Shown piece by piece: positions 1 to 8,067 of a stretch of DNA of 64,000 bases. Both the position numbers and the translations under genes were made by a program. The notes beneath the pieces were generated by a model that worked only from the letters and a program-made list of their open reading frames with translations, was not told where the DNA came from and made no database searches. Positions within the stretch are counted from its first letter, which is position 1; each line of letters starts with the position of its first letter. Origin of the DNA: Novosphingobium pokkalii (GTDB taxonomy: Bacteria > Pseudomonadota > Alphaproteobacteria > Sphingomonadales > Sphingomonadaceae); contig NZ_BMZP01000003.1 in assembly GCF_014652855.1 (NCBI RefSeq), positions 248,001 through 312,000 on the forward strand, written 5' to 3'.

Positions 1-101
1 ACAGTGTCGCCTACATCCGCTTTGCCAGCGTCTACCGCGACTTTTCCGAAGCCCGCGATTTCGAGGAATTCGCCTCTTCCGTGCAGGAAGTGGCCCGCTG
101 A
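1..101 (+). CDS. nrdR: NrdR transcriptional repressor, C-terminal end (partial)
   Basis: Only the last 32 codons are in the window; the frame begins at base 3 and ends with TGA at 99-101. The peptide contains [12 protein letters not shown] followed by DFEEF, the typical end of the ATP-cone domain of NrdR, the zinc-finger repressor of ribonucleotide reductase genes. The stop is two bases before the ATG of trmJ, so the two are probably co-transcribed. The zinc ribbon and most of the ATP cone lie outside the window, so identity rests on this tail alone. Confidence 0.8.
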   Translation, partial: SVAYIRFASVYRDFSEARDFEEFASSVQEVAR

Positions 102-103
102 TC

Positions 104-838
104 ATGCCTGCCCAACCCGTTATCGTTCTCGTGCGCCCGCAACTGGGCGAAAACATCGGCAAGGCCGCGCGCGCCATGCTGAACTTCGGCCTTACCGACA
201 TGCGCCTGGTCGCCCCGCGCGATGGCTGGCCCAATCCTTCGGCCGGCCCCGCCGCCTCTGGCGCGGACCTGGTGCTGGAGCAGGCCCAGGTGTTTGACAC
301 CCTGGCCGAGGCAGTGGCCGATTGCGCCCATGTCTATGCCACCACCGTGCGCAAGCGCGGGGTGACCAAGCCGGTCGTCACGCCCGAGGAAGCGGCCCGC
401 GCGATCGTGGTGGAAGACGGGCGCAGCGCGCTGGTGTTCGGGCCGGAGCGTTCGGGCCTGGAAACCGACGACGTGGCGCTGGCCCGCACGATCCTGACCG
501 TGCCGATCAATCCCGAATTCGGCTCGCTCAATCTGGCCCAGGCGGTGATCCTGTGCGCCTATGAATGGTCCAAGCACCAGGCCGCCGCCGGCGCGCTGGT
601 GCAGCCCACGGTGGAAGACCTCCTGCCCCCTGCCCCGCAGGAAGAGTTCGAGGGCATGTTCGCCCAGTTGTGCGCCTTGTTGGAGCCGCGCGGTTATTTC
701 CTGCCGGAAAGCCGCGCCGCCGCCAGCCGCCGCACCTTGCGCACGATGCTGACCAAGCCGGCGTGGAATCACCTGGAAATCCGCACGCTGCGCGGCGTGC
801 TGTCCACCTTGCGGCGCGAGCCGGGCGAGCGGCCCTGA
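104..838 (+). CDS. trmJ: tRNA (cytidine/uridine-2'-O-)-methyltransferase TrmJ-like, SpoU family
   Basis: 244 aa. It has the SpoU/TrmD (SPOUT) fold features expected of TrmJ, which 2'-O-methylates position 32 of tRNAs with S-adenosylmethionine. Visible motifs are the N-terminal VRPQLGENIGKAARAM (motif 1, with conserved N and R), the central ALVFGPERSGLE (motif 2) and the SLNLAQAV segment (motif 3) that form the knotted cofactor site. Length matches the family. The start is the ATG two bases after nrdR. A conserved C-terminal helical extension (residues about 170-240) fits TrmJ better than TrmL. Substrate specificity is inferred from the family. Confidence 0.85.
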   Translation: MPAQPVIVLVRPQLGENIGKAARAMLNFGLTDMRLVAPRDGWPNPSAGPAASGADLVLEQAQVFDTLAEAVADCAHVYATTVRKRGVTKPVVTPEEAARAIVVEDGRSALVFGPERSGLETDDVALARTILTVPINPEFGSLNLAQAVILCAYEWSKHQAAAGALVQPTVEDLLPPAPQEEFEGMFAQLCALLEPRGYFLPESRAAASRRTLRTMLTKPAWNHLEIRTLRGVLSTLRREPGERP

Positions 839-860
839 ATATTGACCTCGGTGGGCCGGT

Positions 861-984
861 CCACCACCCCCAACCCCCTCCTCTGAAGAGGAGGGGGCTT
901 TAGAGCGATACACCCCCGCCTCTCAAAGGGGGGCTCTACCTCTCACTCCCCCTCCTCTTCAGAGGAGGGGGTCGGGGGGTGGTG
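861..984. repeat. Double-hairpin intergenic repeat, copy A
   Basis: Left arm 861-897 and right arm 948-984 are inverted copies of each other: CACCACCCCC plus a CCCCCTCCTCT/AGAGGAGGGGG mini-hairpin on the left, the mirror image ending GGGGGGTGGTG on the right. Each arm folds alone (11-bp stem, 2-3 nt loop) and the two arms can also pair with each other over about 36 bases. The spacer has its own inverted pair (TAGAGC 901-906, GCTCTA 933-938). Related copies lie at 15363-15453 and 60909-60997. Just after trmJ the left hairpin is followed by CTTTA and may weakly terminate transcription. Confidence 0.85.
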
Positions 985-1042
985 CGAAACCAGGCACCAC
1001 CCCCCCAGAACACCCGGTTTTCGCCAAATCGCCTTTCCGCAC

Positions 1043-1071
1043 TTGACTCTGAAGGCAATGCCTGTTCTAGG
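1043..1071 (+). promoter_or_regulatory. Candidate rpsD promoter
   Basis: TTGACT at 1043-1048 and TCTAGG at 1066-1071 are 17 bases apart and lie about 140 bases upstream of the rpsD start. The -35 box is good and the -10 box is weak. Placement by eye only; it implies a structured leader of about 135 nt. Confidence 0.45.
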
Positions 1072-1116
1072 CGCGCCTTCGCAATTGGCCCCACACGTCC
1101 GGTGAAGTGGTGGCCG

Positions 1117-1182
1117 CATCGGGCAACAGGCCCGATGGTGCGGGTCCGGACAACAGCCGGGAAGGCCCTTGCGGCCCTCCCC
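1117..1182 (+). promoter_or_regulatory. Two hairpins in the rpsD leader
   Basis: CATCGGGC (1117-1124) pairs perfectly with GCCCGATG (1130-1137) around a 5-nt loop. A second hairpin, GGG/GGCC against GGCC/CCC, spans 1159-1182. They fill the leader between the candidate promoter and the S4 start. S4 autoregulates its own translation in several bacteria, so the leader could be an S4 target, but no match to a known S4 site is claimed. Confidence 0.45.
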
Positions 1183-1213
1183 CGATCAAACGCTAGTTGA
1201 AAGGAACGAACGC

Positions 1214-1828
1214 GTGTCGAAGCGCCATTCGTCCAAGTACAAGATTGACCGTCGTCTTGGTGAAAACCTGTGGGGCCGCCCCAAGAGCTCGGTGAACCGC
1301 CGCTCGTATGGCCCGGGCCAGCACGGCCAGCGCCGCAAGAGCAAGGTTTCCGACTTCGGCATCCAGCTCCGCGCCAAGCAGAAGCTCAAGGGCTACTACG
1401 GCGACGTGACCGAAAAGCAGTTCAAGCGCACCTACCAGGAAGCGTCGAACATGAAGGGCGATACCGGTCAGAACCTGATCGGCCTGCTCGAACAGCGCCT
1501 GGACATGGTCGTGTACCGCGCCAAGTTCGCGCCGACCATCTTTGCGGCTCGCCAGATCGTTTCGCACGGCCACATCCGCGTCAACGGTGTGAAGTGCAAC
1601 ATCGCCAGCCGCCGCGTGCGCCCCGGCGACGTGCTCACCCTCGGCCCCAAGGCCAAGGAAATGGCCCTGATCGCCGAAGCGCAGGCTCTGCCGGAACGCG
1701 AAGTGCCTGACTACGTCGCCCAGGAAGGCGCCGACAAGGTCACCTTCGTGCGCGTCCCGACGCTCGACGAAGTGCCCTATCCGGTGAAGATGGAACCGAA
1801 CCTGGTCGTCGAATTCTATTCGCGCTGA
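1214..1828 (+). CDS. rpsD: 30S ribosomal protein S4
   Basis: 204 aa. S4 nucleates assembly of the 16S rRNA 5' domain and contributes to decoding accuracy. The N-terminus ([20 protein letters not shown]) and the [13 protein letters not shown] segment are typical of alphaproteobacterial S4. The S4 RNA-binding domain follows around residues 95-160 ([12 protein letters not shown], then [10 protein letters not shown]). The start is the GTG at 1214, since it gives the family N-terminus and has AAGGA about 9 bases upstream; an in-frame ATG at 1169 would add 15 non-conserved residues. It stands alone rather than in an alpha operon, as is usual in this class, and is followed by a strong terminator. 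Confidence 0.97.
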   Translation: MSKRHSSKYKIDRRLGENLWGRPKSSVNRRSYGPGQHGQRRKSKVSDFGIQLRAKQKLKGYYGDVTEKQFKRTYQEASNMKGDTGQNLIGLLEQRLDMVVYRAKFAPTIFAARQIVSHGHIRVNGVKCNIASRRVRPGDVLTLGPKAKEMALIAEAQALPEREVPDYVAQEGADKVTFVRVPTLDEVPYPVKMEPNLVVEFYSR

Positions 1829-1858
1829 TCGGTCGGTCCATCCGGACAAGACAAACGG

Positions 1859-1889
1859 AAAAGGCGGGGTTTTCACCCCGCCTTTTTTG
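1859..1889 (+). terminator. Rho-independent terminator of rpsD
   Basis: AAGGCGGGG and the complementary CCCCGCCTT form a perfect stem around a short T-rich loop, followed by TTTTTT. It lies 30 bases after the rpsD stop and points in the gene's direction. Confidence 0.93.
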
Positions 1890-1964
1890 TTGCCCGGCCT
1901 ATTTTGTTGCCGGGCTGGCGCGGAACAGGCCCGGTATGCGCCTTGCGCACCGGGCCCGTGATCC

Positions 1965-2588
1965 TCAGGCCTTCTTTTCGAACGCCACGGTGATCTTGAG
2001 GCGCACTTCGTCGCTGACGAAGGGCACATACTTGCTCACGCCGAAATCCGAGCGCTTGAGCGTACCGGTCGCGCCAAAGCCCACGGTGAAGGCCTTGCTC
2101 ATCGGGTTGGCGCCCGCGCCGCCGAACGTGGCATCCAGGCTCACCGGCTTGGTCACGCCGTGCATGGTCAGATCCCCATCGATGCGCGCGCTGCGCTCAC
2201 CGGTGGGCGTCACCTTGCGCGCGACGAAGCGGATGGTGGGAAACTTGGCCGCGTCGAACCAGTCCGCGCTCTTGAGCTCGCCATCGAGGGTCGCATTGGT
2301 GGTGGAGATCGCCGAGACGGGCAGCGACACGTCAAGCTGCGTGGCCGCCAGATCGGCGGGGTTGAGCGTCATCGTGCCGGTGGCGCCGGGGATCACCCCG
2401 AAGAAGTCGTTGAAGCCGAAGTGGCTGACGGTGAATTCCGCCAGGGTGTGATGGCTTTCCACCTGATAGGTGCCCGCCGGCACGGCCGAGGGTGCGGCCG
2501 TGGCTTGCGCGGCGACCAGCGCCGGCACGCCGAGTGCGGGAACCGCGAGAGCCAGGGCGAGAGCTGCGAACGTCTTGGTACGGGTCAT
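1965..2588 (-). CDS. YceI family periplasmic lipid-binding protein (first of two)
   Basis: 207 aa with a Sec signal peptide (residues about 1-25, ending AAQA/TAA). The mature part is one YceI domain, a lipocalin-like barrel known to bind isoprenoid chains such as polyprenols. Typical features are GTYQVESHHTLAEFTVSHFGF near residue 40 and the C-terminal FGVSKYVPFVSDEVRLKI. The start is the ATG at 2588, giving a clean signal peptide; earlier in-frame codons add non-conserved residues. It is a single gene divergent from the LysR regulator that starts at 2696, which could control it. A paralogue lies at 22569-23222. Function beyond isoprenoid binding is unknown. Confidence 0.9.
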   Translation of the reverse strand: MTRTKTFAALALALAVPALGVPALVAAQATAAPSAVPAGTYQVESHHTLAEFTVSHFGFNDFFGVIPGATGTMTLNPADLAATQLDVSLPVSAISTTNATLDGELKSADWFDAAKFPTIRFVARKVTPTGERSARIDGDLTMHGVTKPVSLDATFGGAGANPMSKAFTVGFGATGTLKRSDFGVSKYVPFVSDEVRLKITVAFEKKA

Positions 2589-2695
2589 GACAGGGATCGT
2601 CCTTGTTGAAATGATCCCGCCCTTGATGGCGTTTCGACCATCAGATGATAATACGCGAAACAGGAGATGGTCTTTCAACCCAGGGTAGGAAATTC

Positions 2696-3601
2696 ATGGC
2701 AGATCGACTGACCGGCATCGAGGTGTTCGTGGAAGCCATGCGACTGGGCGGCCTGTCTTCCGCCGCCCGCGCGCTGCACATGTCACCCGCCATGGCCGCC
2801 AAGCACCTCACCGCGCTGGAAGCACGGCTGGGAACCACCCTGGTCCACCGTACCACGCGGCGCCTGTCGCTGACCGAAGCGGGCGCCGCCTATCTCGACA
2901 AGGCCGAGCGCGTGCTGGCCGACTTGCGCGAGGCCGACGCGGAAGCCGCCGCCCAGAGCGTTGCGATCGGAGGCCTGCTGCGGGTGAGCGCGCCGATGTC
3001 GTTCGGGGTGCTGCATCTCGCCCCGCTGGTCGCCGCGTTCAACGCCCGCCACCCCGGCATCGTGGTCGAGCTGGGCATGAGCGACCGCCAGGTGGACCTG
3101 GTGGAAGAACGCTGGGACATGGCCGTGCGCATCGGCCGCCTGGTCAACAGCAGCCTGGTGGCGCGCAAGCTGGCCGACATGCACTTGGTCGTCTGCGGAT
3201 CTCCGGCCTACCTCGCCCGGCGCAGCACGCCACGGCAGGTGAGCGATCTGGCGCAGCATGACTGCCTGGGTTTCACCCTATCGGGCTTCAGCCAGCAGAT
3301 CTGGCGCTTTGGCATGGACGGATCGATTCACCAGCCGGTGCGCGGCACGCTGCTGGCGGACAATGGGGACGTGCTGGTGGAAGCGGCTGCGGCAGGGCTC
3401 GGCCTGGTCTATGGCCCGCGCTTCATCGCCGCGCGCGCGCTGGCGGAAGGGCGCCTGGTGGAAGTGACGCTGGACCAGCCGATGGCGCCGATGGGCGCGA
3501 TCTATGCGATTACCCATCCCGCACGCCGTCCGGCCGCAAAAACCCGTGCCTGGATCGAATTCCTGGCCGAAACCGTGCCCGCCATGGCTGCCGCTTGGTA
3601 G
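2696..3601 (+). CDS. LysR-type transcriptional regulator
   Basis: 301 aa. The N-terminal winged helix-turn-helix (residues about 5-64, LTGIEVFVEAMRLGGLSSAA then TRRLSLTEAG) is followed by a LysR substrate-binding domain from about residue 90 to the end. It belongs to the large group with GLLRVSAPMSFG after the linker helix, often next to oxidoreductase or periplasmic protein genes. The ATG at 2696 has an AGGA ribosome site close upstream. It is divergent from the YceI gene (107 bases between starts), so it probably regulates that gene and itself from the shared promoter region. The effector is not predictable. Confidence 0.9.
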   Translation: MADRLTGIEVFVEAMRLGGLSSAARALHMSPAMAAKHLTALEARLGTTLVHRTTRRLSLTEAGAAYLDKAERVLADLREADAEAAAQSVAIGGLLRVSAPMSFGVLHLAPLVAAFNARHPGIVVELGMSDRQVDLVEERWDMAVRIGRLVNSSLVARKLADMHLVVCGSPAYLARRSTPRQVSDLAQHDCLGFTLSGFSQQIWRFGMDGSIHQPVRGTLLADNGDVLVEAAAAGLGLVYGPRFIAARALAEGRLVEVTLDQPMAPMGAIYAITHPARRPAAKTRAWIEFLAETVPAMAAAW

Positions 3602-3713
3602 ACACGATAAAGCAATATTTTCAGCATTTTCCCGCAACAAACGGATCGTCGCAAATCACACCGTCACGGCGCAAAAAGCGGGAACGGCCTGCGCCCAGCA
3701 GCATTGACGCAGC

Positions 3714-3905
3714 ATGTTGATGTATCGCTTCGTCACCCCGCATCGCTGCGGCAAATGGTATCCCGATCTGGAAACGGCCAAGGCCCAGGCCAGCGCGATC
3801 GGCGCCGGCTTTCTCGACACCCGGACCGGCGAATTCGCACAATACCCCGGCACGCGCCTGGAAACGCAAGTGGTGATGACCGCGAACGATCCGATCGCGG
3901 CCTGA
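3714..3905 (+). CDS. Small hypothetical protein, 63 aa
   Basis: 63 aa, hydrophilic, no signal peptide or membrane segment. The composition (MYRFVTPHRCGKWYPDLETA, then GAGFLDTRTGEF) looks like a compact folded protein rather than a chance frame, and I have the impression of similar small proteins in other sphingomonads without a name for them. A second ATG at 3720 is possible. There is no obvious ribosome-binding site. It sits between the LysR gene and the convergent S9 peptidase, and the overlapping longer frame from 3704 lacks protein-like composition. Confidence 0.5.
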   Translation: MLMYRFVTPHRCGKWYPDLETAKAQASAIGAGFLDTRTGEFAQYPGTRLETQVVMTANDPIAA

Positions 3906-3929
3906 CAAGATTTGGAGCGTCGCGCCCCT

Positions 3930-5960
3930 TCAGGGAGCGATGCTCAGCGCCTTGCGCAGAAAGGCATCGCTGTTGGCAAGCATCTGGCTGCGCGCATCGG
4001 CGCTGTCGAGCTGGTGATCAAGGCCCTTGAACTCGGCATAGTCCACCGCCTTGCCCGCATTGCGCAAGCGCTCGGCCATCAGGCGTGACTGATCGACCGG
4101 CACGTTGAGATCGACATCGCCGTGGAACAGCATGACCGGCACGGTGATGGCTGCTGCGTTCTGCGCGGGCGACCCTGCCTTGATATAATCGCCATGGCCG
4201 ATCTGCTGATCGACGATGGCACCGTTGGTGTAGTTCTGGGCATTGTCGCGCAGGCGGGCCAGATCGGTGACCGGCGCGATTGCCACGATCGCCTTGAACA
4301 GGCCCGGATCGACCACGCCGGATTGCAACGCGGCATAGCCGCCATAGGACCAGCCGACGATGGCAATCTTGCCCGGTGCTGCAATGCCTTGGGACAAGAG
4401 CCAGCGGCCGGCATCGTCGATATCGCCGATCGCCTTGGGCCAGGACTGGAAACCGTTCTTGGACTGCCAGTCGGCCCCGAAGCCGGACGAACCGCGATAA
4501 TTGGGCTGAAGCACGGCATAGCCGCGCGCGGCATAGAATTGCACCAGCCAGTCAAAGCCCCATTCGTCACGCGCGCTCGGGCCGCCATGGGGCATGACGA
4601 TCGCCGGAAGCCCCTTGCCGGTGCTGCCAACCGGGAGCGTGAGATAGGCCGGGATCATGGTGCCATCCGCCGCCGGATAGGTGATCGGCTTCATCGGCGC
4701 GAGCGGCAAGCCATCGAGTTCGGGCCTGACCGACAGCACCTTTTCGAGATGGCGCGTGGCTTTGTCGAACACGTAGTAGGTGCCCGGATCGGTGTCCCCA
4801 CCAGCCAGAAGCAGCAGCCGGCTTTCGTCGGCCGAAGCATCTTCGAAGCTGATCTGCGGCTGCCCCGGCAAGGCCTTGTGCAGCGCCGCCGCAAGCGCCT
4901 TGAGCGCTGGATCGAAGAATTCGACCACCCGCTTTTCGGTGGCATAGCTGACGCCCACCACGCGGTGATTGCGGCCGATCGTGAGCAGTTCGTCCACGTC
5001 CACGTCCGACCGCCCGAGCACCCGCTCGCGCGCCAGCGAACCGTCCAGCTTGATGCGATAGAGGGCGATGTGCCCGGCACCGCCATCGTCGAAGCCATAG
5101 ACGGCATCGAGCGTGGGATCGACCGCCTCGGGCACGAAGCCGCGCAAGCCAATACCATCGCTGGCATCGTTGCGGGCCAGGGACTGCCAACCGGATGCCC
5201 CCACCTTTCGGTAGAGCCAAACCGAACGCCCGGTATCATAGCCGGTGGAATTGACGGCGAGCTGCTCCATCAGCCGGACATGGCCCAGACCGTCGGTGAT
5301 ATACCCACCAGCATCGGCGCGCCCGTGCTCCACCGTACGGCGTTGCAGGCTGACGACATCGACGCTTTCCACCCCCAGACCTTCGTCGGTTTGGGCCAGA
5401 TGGGTTCCGGTGGTCATCTCGGGCACGAACGCACGGGTCATCAACACTTGCCCGGGCTTGGCCCCGTTCCAGTCGATCACCGCGCCGCCGTGGTAATCGA
5501 ATCCCATGGCTCTGCTGCTCTGCCGTTCCGAGACGATGCCGACATGGCCCCCGTTTGCATCGAGGGCGACCATGCGCGCAAAGCGGACGGGCGTTCCGAC
5601 ATTGGCGGAATAGATGGAAAAGCGGCAGAACAGGCGCTCGTCGGTGGGCCAGGTGCACGCCATGATATGCTCGTCGGCCTTGTCGCTGGCAAGCACGGCA
5701 CGCGGCGCACCACCCTCGACAAGATTGGCCACCATCACCTGCTGACCAACACCCCAAGGCACGAGAAAAGCCACCAGCCGGCCATTGGGCGACATGCTCA
5801 TCGCGCTGATGCCCACCCGTGCTCCGAATGCCTTGGCCAGCGCCTGCGCGTCCTGCGGCGGGCCATCGGCCGCCCGCGCCGGGGTGGCGCCGAGCAAGAG
5901 CGGCACCGCCAGGCTGACTCCAGACAAAAGTCCGCGCAATCCCGAAAGCCGCCGCTGCAT
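3930..5960 (-). CDS. Secreted S9 family prolyl oligopeptidase-type peptidase
   Basis: 676 aa. An N-terminal signal peptide (residues about 1-30, ending ARAADG) is followed by a beta-propeller-like region (to about residue 400) and an alpha/beta-hydrolase domain. The nucleophile is in VGWSYGGY (Ser about 538), the acid in FHGDVDLNVP (Asp about 617) and the base in KGLDHQ (His about 649), the expected S9 triad. The oxyanion region is MPHGGPSARDEWGFD. Such enzymes cleave short peptides or acyl-amino acids, here probably in the periplasm. The ATG at 5960 is preferred over a GTG two codons earlier because AGGGG lies 5 bases upstream. Closest type by architecture: acylaminoacyl- or dipeptidyl-peptidase. 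Confidence 0.9.
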   Translation of the reverse strand: MQRRLSGLRGLLSGVSLAVPLLLGATPARAADGPPQDAQALAKAFGARVGISAMSMSPNGRLVAFLVPWGVGQQVMVANLVEGGAPRAVLASDKADEHIMACTWPTDERLFCRFSIYSANVGTPVRFARMVALDANGGHVGIVSERQSSRAMGFDYHGGAVIDWNGAKPGQVLMTRAFVPEMTTGTHLAQTDEGLGVESVDVVSLQRRTVEHGRADAGGYITDGLGHVRLMEQLAVNSTGYDTGRSVWLYRKVGASGWQSLARNDASDGIGLRGFVPEAVDPTLDAVYGFDDGGAGHIALYRIKLDGSLARERVLGRSDVDVDELLTIGRNHRVVGVSYATEKRVVEFFDPALKALAAALHKALPGQPQISFEDASADESRLLLLAGGDTDPGTYYVFDKATRHLEKVLSVRPELDGLPLAPMKPITYPAADGTMIPAYLTLPVGSTGKGLPAIVMPHGGPSARDEWGFDWLVQFYAARGYAVLQPNYRGSSGFGADWQSKNGFQSWPKAIGDIDDAGRWLLSQGIAAPGKIAIVGWSYGGYAALQSGVVDPGLFKAIVAIAPVTDLARLRDNAQNYTNGAIVDQQIGHGDYIKAGSPAQNAAAITVPVMLFHGDVDLNVPVDQSRLMAERLRNAGKAVDYAEFKGLDHQLDSADARSQMLANSDAFLRKALSIAP

Positions 5961-6005
5961 AACCACCCCTGCCCTGCCTGACCTGTTCCAGTCATAACAG
6001 AGCGG

Positions 6006-6025
6006 CGCCGGCTGGAAAGCCGGCG
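6006..6025. repeat. Perfect 8-bp stem-loop downstream of tgt
   Basis: CGCCGGCT (6006-6013) and AGCCGGCG (6018-6025) pair around GGAA. It lies just past the tgt stop on the minus strand. No T-run follows on that strand, so it may stabilise the 3' end rather than act as an intrinsic terminator. Confidence 0.5.
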
Positions 6026-6056
6026 GGGTGGGAAAAATACAACCGTTTTGCGAAGG

Positions 6057-7184
6057 TTAGGCTTTGCTCAGATAGTCCCGGCGGAAATCGGCGGCGAAGC
6101 TGGCGAAACGGTCTTCGGCGATCGCCGCGCGCATGCCGGCCATCAGTTGCTGGTAGAACGAGAGGTTGTGCTCGGTCAGCAGCATGGCGCCGAGCATTTC
6201 GCCCGACTTGTGCAGGTGGTGGAGATAGGCGCGGCTGTACTTGGCGCAGACCGGGCAGGTGCAGCGTTCGTCCAGCGGGCCGGTGTCCTCGGCATGGCGG
6301 GCATTGCGCAAGTTGACCGGGCCGTTCCAGGTAAAGCCCTGGCCATTGCGGCCCGAGCGCGTGGGCAGCACGCAATCGAACATGTCCACGCCGCGCTCCA
6401 CCGCGCCGACCAGATCGTCGGGCTTGCCTACGCCCATCAGGTAGCGCGGGCGATCTGCCGGCAACTGGCCGGGCGCGAAATCGAGCGTGGCAAACATCGC
6501 CTCCTGCCCCTCGCCCACTGCCAGGCCGCCGATGGCATAGCCGTCGAAGCCGATATCGCGCAGCGCGTCGGCACTGGCCTGACGCAGCCCTTCGTCGAGC
6601 GCGCCCTGCTGGATGCCGAACAGCGCGGAGCGCGCCGCGTGTTCCTCCCCGCTGTCGAAGCCGGCGCGGCTGCGCTTGGCCCAGCGCATCGACATTTCCA
6701 TCGACCGGGCGATCACATCGCGCGGCTGGTCCGCACGCGGGCATTCGTCGAACGCCATGACGATGTCCGAGCCCAGCAGGCGCTGGATTTCCATCGAGCG
6801 CTCGGGCGAAATCATGTGGCGCGAGCCATCGAGATGGCTGGCAAAAGTCACGCCTTCCTCGGTGATCTTGCGCAGTTCCGACAGGCTCATCACCTGGTAG
6901 CCGCCGCTATCGGTCAGGATCGGGCGGTCCCAGCCCATGAACTGGTGCAACCCGCCCAGCCGCGCCATGCGCTCCGCGCCGGGGCGCAGCATCAGGTGAT
7001 AGGTGTTGCCCAGGATGATGTCGGCCCCGGTGCGGCGCACGTCTTCCACTTTCATCGCCTTGACCGTGGCCGCCGTGCCCACCGGCATGAACGCCGGCGT
7101 GCGGATTTCGCCGCGCTTCATCTGGATGGTGCCGGTGCGGGCCTTGCCGCTGGTGGCGTGGATCTGGAACGCGAAACGGGTCAT
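6057..7184 (-). CDS. tgt: Queuine tRNA-ribosyltransferase (tRNA-guanine transglycosylase)
   Basis: 375 aa. It exchanges G34 for preQ1 in GUN-anticodon tRNAs during queuosine synthesis. Landmarks are [12 protein letters not shown], the catalytic [12 protein letters not shown] near residue 100, the substrate-binding GIQQGAL and GGLAVGEG segments, the second catalytic Asp in DCVLPTR, and the zinc site [17 protein letters not shown] near residues 300-330. The start is the ATG at 7184 ([11 protein letters not shown]), the usual N-terminus; upstream in-frame codons run into the promoter of the divergent TauE gene. queA, the next pathway step, is encoded 2.2 kb away on the same strand. Confidence 0.96.
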   Translation of the reverse strand: MTRFAFQIHATSGKARTGTIQMKRGEIRTPAFMPVGTAATVKAMKVEDVRRTGADIILGNTYHLMLRPGAERMARLGGLHQFMGWDRPILTDSGGYQVMSLSELRKITEEGVTFASHLDGSRHMISPERSMEIQRLLGSDIVMAFDECPRADQPRDVIARSMEMSMRWAKRSRAGFDSGEEHAARSALFGIQQGALDEGLRQASADALRDIGFDGYAIGGLAVGEGQEAMFATLDFAPGQLPADRPRYLMGVGKPDDLVGAVERGVDMFDCVLPTRSGRNGQGFTWNGPVNLRNARHAEDTGPLDERCTCPVCAKYSRAYLHHLHKSGEMLGAMLLTEHNLSFYQQLMAGMRAAIAEDRFASFAADFRRDYLSKA

Positions 7185-7254
7185 CGGGGGGCAGGCCATC
7201 ATCTGGGACGAAAGAAGAGTTGCGGCCCTTAGGCGCAAACGCCAAGGCGTGCAA

Positions 7255-8058
7255 ATGTCGCTGATCCATCTTGCCCAGGCTGCGGTCGATGCCACCGCCT
7301 TCACACCCGAACCATGGCTGTTCGCCGTGCTCACCGCCGTTGCCGTCGTCACCGGCCTGGTGGACGCGATTGCCGGGGGTGGCGGGCTGATCATGATGCC
7401 CGCGCTGATCACGCTGGGCCTGCCGCCGCACCTGACGCTGGGCACCAACAAGATCCAGTCGATGTGCGGCACGACCATGGCCACCTGGCGCTATCACCGC
7501 GCCGGGCTGTTCACGCTGCGCGGCAATGGCCTGATCGTGGCGGTGACCTTTGCCGGGGCGCTGGCGGGCGCGCTGGTGATCCAGCATTTCGATGCGCGCG
7601 CGCTGTCGCTGATCGTGCCGGTGCTGCTGATCGGCGTGGCGCTCTATACCGTGCTCTCGCCGCGCATGGACGATGGCGATCGCCACGATCGGGTGGGGCC
7701 GCGCGGGTTCCTGCCCGTGGCCGGCGGCGTGGGATTCTATGACGGGTTCTTCGGCCCCGGCGCCGGGCAGTTCTACACCACCACCCTGGTCGCCCTGCGC
7801 GGCATGGGCCTGACCCGCGCCACCGGGTTGACCAAGCTGCTCAACGTGACGAGCAACCTGGCCAGCGTGATCGTGTTCGCGCTGGGCGGCCACGTGCTGT
7901 GGCTGCTCGGCCTGTGCATGGGCGCCGGGGCCATGACTGGCGCGGTGATCGGCAGCCATTTCGCCACACGCTTCGGCGCGCGGCTGATCCGGCCGCTACT
8001 GATCGTGGTGAGCCTCGCCCTGACCGGGCGGCTGGTGTGGCAGTGGTTTGCGGGGTGA
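7255..8058 (+). CDS. Sulfite exporter TauE/SafE family membrane protein
   Basis: 267 aa with about eight hydrophobic segments. It shows the two-repeat TauE/SafE pattern: [19 protein letters not shown] followed by [11 protein letters not shown] in the first half, and [14 protein letters not shown] followed by [11 protein letters not shown] in the second. The family moves sulfite, sulfoacetate or other organosulfur anions across the inner membrane; the substrate here is unknown. The start at ATG 7255 is 70 bases from the divergent tgt start. It converges with the P450 gene, whose stop lies 10 bases downstream. Confidence 0.88.
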   Translation: MSLIHLAQAAVDATAFTPEPWLFAVLTAVAVVTGLVDAIAGGGGLIMMPALITLGLPPHLTLGTNKIQSMCGTTMATWRYHRAGLFTLRGNGLIVAVTFAGALAGALVIQHFDARALSLIVPVLLIGVALYTVLSPRMDDGDRHDRVGPRGFLPVAGGVGFYDGFFGPGAGQFYTTTLVALRGMGLTRATGLTKLLNVTSNLASVIVFALGGHVLWLLGLCMGAGAMTGAVIGSHFATRFGARLIRPLLIVVSLALTGRLVWQWFAG

Positions 8059-8067
8059 TCCCTGCGC

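Noticed and set aside
861..984. A CRISPR-like array
   Set aside because: The repeats are an inverted pair with fixed short spacers, not direct repeats with unique spacers, and no cas gene is present.
4122..5981. A 619-codon plus-strand frame opposite the S9 peptidase
   Set aside because: Same effect: the opposite strand encodes a full S9 peptidase with signal peptide and catalytic triad; this frame has no recognisable domain or start context.
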